Shown here one piece after another: positions 1-5,308 of a DNA stretch of 7,653 bases (its first letter is position 1; each line of letters begins with the position of its first letter). The position numbers and the translations under genes are program-made. The notes under the pieces are model-generated. The model saw nothing but the letters and a program-made list of their open reading frames with translations. It was not told the DNA's origin and did not search any database. This DNA is from an uncultured Clostridia bacterium (lineage in GTDB: Bacteria > Bacillota > Clostridia > UBA1381), in assembly GCA_944391635.1 (NCBI GenBank), contig CALXUL010000158.1, forward strand, positions 1-7,653, given 5' to 3'.

Positions 1-645
1 GTCAAAGACATAGTGATATATGTATCTATTGCTCTTTCGCTGGTATTAAGCGTGGGGCTGTTTATACTTCTGCCTACTGCAATAACCCGCGGCGCGGAAT
101 GGATATTTTCCTTTACGCCGTTTAAAGCGGCAGCGTCTACCGGAGTATTTACCGGAGTAACCGAGGGCGTTATCAGGATGATGATTTTTGTGGGGTATCT
201 TGCGCTGGTATCGCAGATGCCGGACATAAAAAGAGTATTTGAGTACCACGGTGCAGAACATAAGACTATCGCTTGTTATGAGGGCGGAGAGGAACTGACT
301 CCTGAAAATGTTGAAAAGTATACAAGATTTCACCCCAGGTGTGGTACGAGTTTTCTTTTGTTTGTTATGATAATAAGTATAATACTGTTTTCGCTGTTGC
401 CCAGAACGGGTATTATCCTTAGAATGGTAATGCGGCTTGCGCTTTTACCTGTAGTTGCAGGGTTATCATATGAAGTGATAAAGCTTGCAGGACGCAGGCA
501 AAAGGGGTGTGTGAAGATATTGACAAAGCCGGGTCTGTGGCTTCAGCGGCTGACGACACGCGAGCCGGACAGAAGCCAGATAGAGGTTGCCATAAAGTCT
601 ATGAAGGCGGTTATCCCGGAGAACAAGGAGGACGATAAATGGTAA
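1..645 (+). CDS. DUF1385 (YqhQ-like) integral membrane protein, 5'-truncated by the window edge
   Basis: The frame is open from base 1 (V-K-D-I-V-I-Y...), so the true start lies upstream. A GTG at 13 could serve as a start, but it would remove the part of the family that precedes this hydrophobic stretch. The diagnostic DUF1385 core is present: EYHGAEHKTIACYEGGEEL followed shortly by FHPRCGTSFLLFV. Hydrophobic segments lie at about bases 13-85, 170-225, 340-400 and 420-490, so the product sits in the cytoplasmic membrane. The biochemical function of the family is unknown; it is widespread in Firmicutes and, from memory, is often encoded next to prmC and prfA. The last codons overlap the prmC start by 7 bases, and the prmC Shine-Dalgarno lies inside this gene, which points to translational coupling. 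The family assignment is firm; the role is not known. Confidence 0.9.
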   Translation, partial: VKDIVIYVSIALSLVLSVGLFILLPTAITRGAEWIFSFTPFKAAASTGVFTGVTEGVIRMMIFVGYLALVSQMPDIKRVFEYHGAEHKTIACYEGGEELTPENVEKYTRFHPRCGTSFLLFVMIISIILFSLLPRTGIILRMVMRLALLPVVAGLSYEVIKLAGRRQKGCVKILTKPGLWLQRLTTREPDRSQIEVAIKSMKAVIPENKEDDKW

Positions 646-1493
646 TACGCGATTTGCTGCGTGAGACGTCATACAATCTTTCAAGCATTGAAAACCATTT
701 GTTTGAGACGCACCTTATAGTGCGGAGTGTACTTGGTTTATCGCCGATAGACCTTGTTTTGGCGCATGATAAACCGGTAACTGAAGAACAGATTAATGAG
801 GTACGCAGTATGGTATTGCGTCGTCTTCGCGGCGAGCCGCTTCAATATATTATGGGGACTCAGGAGTTTATGGGGCTTGAGTTTAAGGTTAATAAAGATG
901 TATTGGTCCCTCGTGCCGATACCGAAACATTAGTTGAGACGGTTTTGGAATATCTCGGAGGCAGAGGTGCGTCGGTGCTTGATATTGGCTGCGGTTCTGG
1001 CTGTATTGGGCTTTCGATTGCACATTGTAATAAAAGGGTATATTTAAGAGGTGTTGATATTAGCGAGGGCGCGGTTATGACATCTCAGGAAAATGCTAAA
1101 AATCTTGACCTTTTTGACCGCACGGCATTTATCTGCGCCGATATAATGAAAGAACATATTTGCGGAAAATATGATGTTATCGTATCAAATCCGCCGTATA
1201 TAAAAACTGAGCAGATAGAATATTTGCAGCGCGAAGTGCGTGATTATGAGCCTAAACTTGCACTGGACGGTGGAATAGACGGACTGGATTTTTATATACA
1301 TATAATAGAAATGGCGCCTAAACTTTTAAATGAGGGAGGTTTGCTTGCGTTTGAAGTAGGAGAGGGTCAGGCGCAGGAGGTTAGCCGGTTGATGCGCAAG
1401 GATTTTAAGAATATAACCGTAAAAAAGGATTTATGCGGAATAGAGAGAGTAGTTACTGGTTTTTTTGTATCCGAAAACAAAGGGGGAGAGAAT
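639..1493 (+). other. prmC: PrmC module of the fusion frame (residues 1-285)
   Basis: This is the part of the long frame that accounts for PrmC. Its 285 residues match the usual full length of the family (about 275-290). All key elements are intact: the SAM loop DIGCGSGCIG, the NPPY active-site motif and the EPKLALDGG stretch at 204-212. The methyltransferase should therefore be functional if the C-terminal extension is tolerated. After a change of frame at the T7 run (1460-1466), the -1 frame would stop at 1504-1506 and the +1 frame at 1511-1513. Either would give a separate prmC of ordinary length that overlaps the lyase start by a few codons, which is a common operon arrangement. No prfA follows, although prfA is the usual neighbour. 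Confidence 0.85.
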
Positions 1494-4322
1494 ATGGGAA
1501 AACTAAGGTTTGATTTTGGCCCTGGTGCGGTACATAGCGGGTATATAAAGGTAAGAGGAAAAGATATATACTCCGAAGAGGTCGGCTGGGGGATAGAACA
1601 TGAAACGGACGGCTGCAGCAGGCCGCGCGGTGATTATTGGGAAGGCGATGTGCCTGTGCTTCGTGATTGGCTTGATTTTAGCGAAAACAGTTTTTTGGTT
1701 GGCGTTGAAAACGGCAGTTATATGGTACGGGTTTGTTCAGGTGATTATATTGACGAGGGCGATGTTGTTACCGCCTATGAAATAAACGGTGTGCAGGGGT
1801 CTTTTTGGGTAAATGACTCAACCGTTAAGTCAAATATACACGAAATTGAAGTATCGGACGGGGTTATGCGGTTTGACTTTAAAAAGGGAAGACATGTATG
1901 CCTTAATGCGATAGAAATTTCGCCTAAAATGAATATAGGTTTAAAGGGTCTTACGCTAAATGTAACTGCCAAAAAGGAAAAACAGCAGGCAGAACTTTTA
2001 TGGGATAAAACACCCGGCGCTGAAGGGTATGTGGTTCATCGTCAGAACCTTTCAAACGGCGAGTGGGATATGAATGTGAAAACAGAAGAAAACCATTTTA
2101 CCGATACCGACGTGAATCTATGCAGCAGGTATATTTATCGGGTTGCACCGCTTTATGGCTGTGATTTTGAGGCAGAGAGCGAAGAAATACAGGCGCATAT
2201 TGTAAACGGAGAAAAGCTTGGTTCTGGTGTGGGCGAGCTGACTATAAATGAAACCGATACGTCGGTTGCGATTTCCTGGCAGCCGCAAAAAGATGCGCTT
2301 TGGTATAATGTATACCGCCGCGCACCGTATGGTAAAATGATGTTTATTGCAAAGACTAAGGAAACGGCATATATTGACTCGGATGCTGATACTGTGGTCA
2401 GCTTTACATACGGGGTAAGCGCTGTGAGCCTTGCGGGTGAAACTGAGATGTCTTGTGAGAGTACACAAGTAGTGCATAAGCCTTTTAAGCGGAAGATGGA
2501 AACGCTCAGCCGTTCACCGGTTGCTATAAAAACTAAGGACGGAGTATTTTTAAGCTGGCGGCTTAATGCATATGAATATAACAAGGGCATGAATTTTGTG
2601 ATTTCAAGAAATGGAAAACTGATTACAAAAGAACCTATAAGCGATTCGACAAATTACCTTGACAAAGACGGAAAAACGGGTGATGAGTATATAATTCGCG
2701 CATGTTTAGGCGGAAAAGCTGAGCGCAAGGGTGTTTGTGTAACAGCGGTGGAATGTGAATATATTCCGATACCGCTTAATAAACCGGAGCCTTTTACCAC
2801 GCCGGACGGTAATGTGTATGAATATCATGCGAATGATGCGGCGGTAGGAGATCTTGACGGCGACGGCGAATATGAAATAGTATTAAAATGGGTTGCAAAC
2901 GGGAAAGATAATTCACATAAGGGTTATACGGGTGTATGTTATCTTGATGCATACAAGCTAAACGGAACGCATATGTGGCGGATAAATCTTGGCATAAATA
3001 TCCGTGCCGGAGCGCATTATACACAGTTTATGGTTTATGACTTTAATAATGACGGCAAGGCTGAGCTTGTGATGAAAACTGCTGACGGAACGGTAGACGG
3101 AGTCGGAAAGGTAATTGGCGATAAATATGCAGATTACCGTAATAAGGACGGATTCATACTTGAAGGTCCGGAATTTTTAACTTTGTTTGACGGTGTGACT
3201 GGCGCGGCGATTGATACGACCAGCTATGACCCTTTGCGCGGGAATGTGCGTGAATGGGGCGATAGCTGGGGAAACCGAGTAGACAGGTTTTTAGCGTGTG
3301 TGGCATATCTTGACGGCGAAAATCCGAGCGTTGTTATGTGCAGAGGGTATTATGACCATGGCTGCCCGACTGTACTTGTAGCATATGATGTAATTGACAA
3401 TAAGCTTGTAAAACGCTGGAGGTTTGTTGCAAACCGCGAAAAGAATATTGAATATACCAACCAGGGGAATCATAACTTGGGTGTTGGGGATATAGACGGT
3501 GACGGCAAGGATGAAATTGTATATGGTGCGATGGCGGTAGACCATGACGGACGCGGTATATATTCCACGGGGCTTGAACATGGCGATGCTATGCATCTTG
3601 GTAAATTCGATCCGGATACGAAAAGTCTTGATTTCTTTCAGATACATGAACACGAATGTGCAAAATACGGCTATGAGGTAAGAAATCCTGCCACGGGTGA
3701 AATAATCTGGGGTAAGTTTACCGGACGTGACACTACACGCGGACTTTGCGCGAAGATAGACCCGCGCTACCGGGGATGCCAGGTTTGGGCATACGATGAG
3801 CCTCTTTACAACTTTGACGGAGAGCTGATATTTGAAAAGGCACCGACTGCCATCAATTTTGCAATCTGGTGGGACGGAGACCTTATAAGGGAGCTTTTAG
3901 ACCATGACTGGGACGGCAACGGGCGCGGAATCGGTCAGATATATAAATGGGATTATGAGAATCATAAGCTTATAACGGTTCTGGATACTAAAGACGCCTT
4001 TTCTAATAACTGGACAAAGGGCAATCCGTGTATTCAGGCGGATATAATCGGCGATTGGCGCGAAGAGGCGGTATGGCGCAATGAGGACAGTACCGAACTC
4101 AGAATCTATACAACCACCGATATAACAAAGCATAAATTCTATACATTAATGCATGACCCGGTGTACCGGCTAAGCGTGGCATGGCAGAATACGGCGTATA
4201 ATCAGCCGCCGCATACAGGTTTTTATATCGGCCCCGAAATGCAGGAAATACCCAAATATGAACACGAATACACAAGAGATGAGATTTTGCCGGATTTTGT
4301 TGTTGATATTGATGAATTATAA
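639..4322 (+). CDS. prmC: PrmC release-factor glutamine methyltransferase fused in frame to a PL11 rhamnogalacturonan lyase
   Basis: This is a single 1227-residue frame with no stop. Residues 1-285 are a complete PrmC. They comprise a helical N-terminal domain (about 1-75), PRADTE at 91-96, the SAM-binding DIGCGSGCIG at 115-124 and the catalytic NPPY at 184-187. PrmC methylates the glutamine of the GGQ motif in release factors RF1 and RF2 in the cytoplasm. Family members normally end just after the ERVVTG segment (268-274 here). Instead the frame continues through about a dozen residues into M286 and a polysaccharide lyase: a CBM-like module (about 286-432), two fibronectin-III-like domains (about 434-614), the PL11 N-terminal beta-sandwich (about 616-710) and the PL11 beta-propeller (about 712-1218). 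The ATG at 639 has AAGGAGG at 625-631. Fusing a housekeeping enzyme to a lyase is odd. It may be real, a recent stop loss, or an indel near the T7 run at 1460-1466. The domain calls are firm; a single fused polypeptide is uncertain. Confidence 0.85.
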   Translation: MVIRDLLRETSYNLSSIENHLFETHLIVRSVLGLSPIDLVLAHDKPVTEEQINEVRSMVLRRLRGEPLQYIMGTQEFMGLEFKVNKDVLVPRADTETLVETVLEYLGGRGASVLDIGCGSGCIGLSIAHCNKRVYLRGVDISEGAVMTSQENAKNLDLFDRTAFICADIMKEHICGKYDVIVSNPPYIKTEQIEYLQREVRDYEPKLALDGGIDGLDFYIHIIEMAPKLLNEGGLLAFEVGEGQAQEVSRLMRKDFKNITVKKDLCGIERVVTGFFVSENKGGENMGKLRFDFGPGAVHSGYIKVRGKDIYSEEVGWGIEHETDGCSRPRGDYWEGDVPVLRDWLDFSENSFLVGVENGSYMVRVCSGDYIDEGDVVTAYEINGVQGSFWVNDSTVKSNIHEIEVSDGVMRFDFKKGRHVCLNAIEISPKMNIGLKGLTLNVTAKKEKQQAELLWDKTPGAEGYVVHRQNLSNGEWDMNVKTEENHFTDTDVNLCSRYIYRVAPLYGCDFEAESEEIQAHIVNGEKLGSGVGELTINETDTSVAISWQPQKDALWYNVYRRAPYGKMMFIAKTKETAYIDSDADTVVSFTYGVSAVSLAGETEMSCESTQVVHKPFKRKMETLSRSPVAIKTKDGVFLSWRLNAYEYNKGMNFVISRNGKLITKEPISDSTNYLDKDGKTGDEYIIRACLGGKAERKGVCVTAVECEYIPIPLNKPEPFTTPDGNVYEYHANDAAVGDLDGDGEYEIVLKWVANGKDNSHKGYTGVCYLDAYKLNGTHMWRINLGINIRAGAHYTQFMVYDFNNDGKAELVMKTADGTVDGVGKVIGDKYADYRNKDGFILEGPEFLTLFDGVTGAAIDTTSYDPLRGNVREWGDSWGNRVDRFLACVAYLDGENPSVVMCRGYYDHGCPTVLVAYDVIDNKLVKRWRFVANREKNIEYTNQGNHNLGVGDIDGDGKDEIVYGAMAVDHDGRGIYSTGLEHGDAMHLGKFDPDTKSLDFFQIHEHECAKYGYEVRNPATGEIIWGKFTGRDTTRGLCAKIDPRYRGCQVWAYDEPLYNFDGELIFEKAPTAINFAIWWDGDLIRELLDHDWDGNGRGIGQIYKWDYENHKLITVLDTKDAFSNNWTKGNPCIQADIIGDWREEAVWRNEDSTELRIYTTTDITKHKFYTLMHDPVYRLSVAWQNTAYNQPPHTGFYIGPEMQEIPKYEHEYTRDEILPDFVVDIDEL
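1481..1496 (+). promoter_or_regulatory. Internal Shine-Dalgarno and ATG at the prmC/lyase junction
   Basis: AGGGGGAG at 1481-1488 is followed, five bases later, by an ATG at 1494-1496. The ATG is in frame with both the upstream PrmC and the downstream lyase. The placement is that of a genuine initiation site, exactly where the PL11 protein should begin. This supports independent or re-initiated translation of the lyase. It also suggests that two separate genes existed before the prmC stop was lost. Confidence 0.7.
1494..4322 (+). CDS. Family 11 rhamnogalacturonan lyase with CBM and FnIII-like domains (independently initiated form)
   Basis: If started at 1494 this is a 942-residue PL11 enzyme related to Bacillus subtilis YesW and YesX. 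The family cleaves the rhamnose-galacturonate backbone of rhamnogalacturonan I by beta-elimination. Numbered within the fused frame, the N-terminal FDFGPG...GYIKV module resembles the CBM-like domain of rhamnogalacturonan acetylesterases such as YxiM. Two FnIII-like domains follow, then RKMETLSRSPVAIKTKDGVF (618 onward), the start of the PL11 beta-sandwich. The propeller carries calcium-binding-type loops DLDGDGE (738), DFNNDGK (801) and DIDGDGKDE (951), plus signatures IRAGAHYTQFMVYDF, GNRVDRFLA, MAVDHDG, YTLMHDPVYR and QPPHTGF. No signal peptide is visible after M286, so the enzyme is either cytoplasmic, acting on imported oligosaccharides as proposed for YesX, or exported by an unknown route. 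The PL11 assignment is very secure; the independent start is inferred from the junction Shine-Dalgarno. Confidence 0.75.
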   Translation: MGKLRFDFGPGAVHSGYIKVRGKDIYSEEVGWGIEHETDGCSRPRGDYWEGDVPVLRDWLDFSENSFLVGVENGSYMVRVCSGDYIDEGDVVTAYEINGVQGSFWVNDSTVKSNIHEIEVSDGVMRFDFKKGRHVCLNAIEISPKMNIGLKGLTLNVTAKKEKQQAELLWDKTPGAEGYVVHRQNLSNGEWDMNVKTEENHFTDTDVNLCSRYIYRVAPLYGCDFEAESEEIQAHIVNGEKLGSGVGELTINETDTSVAISWQPQKDALWYNVYRRAPYGKMMFIAKTKETAYIDSDADTVVSFTYGVSAVSLAGETEMSCESTQVVHKPFKRKMETLSRSPVAIKTKDGVFLSWRLNAYEYNKGMNFVISRNGKLITKEPISDSTNYLDKDGKTGDEYIIRACLGGKAERKGVCVTAVECEYIPIPLNKPEPFTTPDGNVYEYHANDAAVGDLDGDGEYEIVLKWVANGKDNSHKGYTGVCYLDAYKLNGTHMWRINLGINIRAGAHYTQFMVYDFNNDGKAELVMKTADGTVDGVGKVIGDKYADYRNKDGFILEGPEFLTLFDGVTGAAIDTTSYDPLRGNVREWGDSWGNRVDRFLACVAYLDGENPSVVMCRGYYDHGCPTVLVAYDVIDNKLVKRWRFVANREKNIEYTNQGNHNLGVGDIDGDGKDEIVYGAMAVDHDGRGIYSTGLEHGDAMHLGKFDPDTKSLDFFQIHEHECAKYGYEVRNPATGEIIWGKFTGRDTTRGLCAKIDPRYRGCQVWAYDEPLYNFDGELIFEKAPTAINFAIWWDGDLIRELLDHDWDGNGRGIGQIYKWDYENHKLITVLDTKDAFSNNWTKGNPCIQADIIGDWREEAVWRNEDSTELRIYTTTDITKHKFYTLMHDPVYRLSVAWQNTAYNQPPHTGFYIGPEMQEIPKYEHEYTRDEILPDFVVDIDEL

Positions 4323-4331
4323 AGCGGCTGA

Positions 4332-4357
4332 CAGCTTATCTGCCCGCGGATAGGCTG
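4332..4357 (+). other. Small hairpin in the linker between the lyase and the P-loop kinase-like gene
   Basis: CAGCTTATC (4332-4340) can pair with GATAGGCTG (4349-4357) as nine pairs, one of them G-U, around an 8-base loop. An A-rich stretch follows rather than a T-run, so this does not look like an intrinsic terminator. It lies just upstream of the uncertain start of the next gene and could affect mRNA processing or start accessibility. It may also be chance. Confidence 0.35.
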
Positions 4358-4369
4358 CCCAACAAAAAA

Positions 4370-5107
4370 GTGCGGGAAGAAAGGCTTGTGGACATAATTA
4401 TGAATATGCATAAAATTGTGGGATTAGCGGTGGACATGGGTTACCGTTATGAACGTATGAAGCAGCAGGCCGCTGCATACCGCACTGATGAAGTGCTTAA
4501 GCCTAATATAACAATTTATCTGTCGGATGCGTATCTTGCAGGCAGACAAAAGGAGAACCCGCAGCTTACCCTGGAACAGTGTGAGTATATTTGGACTGGG
4601 ACTATATTTTATGATGCCTTGGTTAATTTTGACGGATTTGTACTGCATGCGTCCGCGGTAATGGTTGATGGAAAGGCATATCTTTTTTCTGCACCGAGCG
4701 GTACAGGCAAATCTACACATACATCGCTTTGGCTTAAGCATTTTGGCGACAGGGCAAGGATTTTGAACGATGATAAGCCCGCAATCCGGGTGACGGAGTC
4801 GGGCATACGCGTTTACGGAACACCATGGAGCGGAAAAACCGACCTTAATATAAACGCTGAAGCAAAGCTTGGGGGTATATGTTTCCTTGAAAGGGCACAA
4901 AAGAATCATATTGAAGAAATATCCAAAGGTGAGGCGATTGTACGTATAATGAACCAGACCCTCAGACCGTCGGAGGAAAAGGAAATGTCACAGCTTTTGG
5001 ATACTTTAGATAAGGTTATAAGCGGGACGCATATTTATAAGATGGGCTGTACTATCAGCGAAGAGGCAGCAGAGATGGCATATGAGAAAATGAATCGTGA
5101 TGACTAA
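4370..5107 (+). CDS. HPr-kinase/PEPCK-like P-loop protein of unknown substrate
   Basis: The sequence resembles the P-loop fold shared by HPr kinase/phosphorylase and ATP-dependent PEP carboxykinase. With numbering from the GTG at 4370, the visible motifs are HASAV (93-97), the Walker A SAPSGTGKST (107-116), an acidic NDDKP strand (133-137) and GTPWSGK (150-156). There is no receiver of known function and no transmembrane segment, so it is probably cytoplasmic. At 245 residues it is shorter than bifunctional HprK (about 310) and lacks its N-terminal domain, so it is not a canonical HprK. Relatives occur in Clostridia and are often labelled serine kinase of the HPr type. Some lie near PqqD or radical-SAM peptide-maturation genes, but none are visible here. 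The start is unclear: GTG at 4370 and GTG at 4388 lack well-placed Shine-Dalgarno sites, and ATG at 4400 has AAGAAAGG about 15 bases upstream. It lies 47 bases after the lyase and is probably co-transcribed. Confidence 0.75.
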   Translation: MREERLVDIIMNMHKIVGLAVDMGYRYERMKQQAAAYRTDEVLKPNITIYLSDAYLAGRQKENPQLTLEQCEYIWTGTIFYDALVNFDGFVLHASAVMVDGKAYLFSAPSGTGKSTHTSLWLKHFGDRARILNDDKPAIRVTESGIRVYGTPWSGKTDLNINAEAKLGGICFLERAQKNHIEEISKGEAIVRIMNQTLRPSEEKEMSQLLDTLDKVISGTHIYKMGCTISEEAAEMAYEKMNRDD

Positions 5108-5133
5108 TATAATAAGGAATAGTTTCTGGTTTG

Positions 5134-5175
5134 GCAAGAGCAGGTTTCAGTAAATGAACCCGGCTCTTGCTTTTT
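5134..5175 (+). terminator. Rho-independent terminator after the P-loop kinase-like gene
   Basis: GCAAGAGC (5134-5141) pairs perfectly with GCTCTTGC (5163-5170). An upper GGTT/AACC helix is separated by a small internal loop, and TTTTT follows directly at 5171-5175. This is a textbook intrinsic terminator 26 bases after the stop codon. It ends the DUF1385-prmC-lyase-kinase transcription unit and separates it from spoIVA. Confidence 0.92.
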
Positions 5176-5210
5176 ATCGTTATGGATAAGCGGATTTTTT
5201 AAAAGGTTAA

Positions 5211-5240
5211 AGATATTTTTATAAAAAAATAGCATTAATT
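5211..5240 (+). promoter_or_regulatory. Candidate sigma-E promoter for spoIVA
   Basis: In Bacillus, spoIVA is transcribed by mother-cell sigma-E RNA polymerase, with a -35 like KMATATT and a -10 like CATACAMT. Here an ATATT core (5213-5217) lies 15 bases before CATTAATT (5233-5240), which matches five of eight -10 positions. Two ATACA cores further down (5262-5266 and 5269-5273) are alternatives without a good -35. The match is weak and rests mainly on what is known of spoIVA regulation. Confidence 0.3.
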
Positions 5241-5308
5241 GCAGATTTCTTTCATAACTATATACAGAATACAAGCAGACAGCACACGGAAAGGAATGGT
5301 TAAAAGTT

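Noticed and set aside
2153..2590. A 145-codon frame on the - strand inside the lyase
   Set aside because: It is antisense to the FnIII-like region, with no recognisable motif, Shine-Dalgarno or promoter.
2850..3515. Repeated GACGG/GGCGACGG motifs that suggested a DNA repeat
   Set aside because: They encode the DxDGDG-type calcium-binding loops of the PL11 propeller and are explained by the protein.
4424..4909. A 161-codon frame on the - strand
   Set aside because: It is antisense to the P-loop gene with many cysteines and basic residues, and resembles no family. It is a shadow frame.
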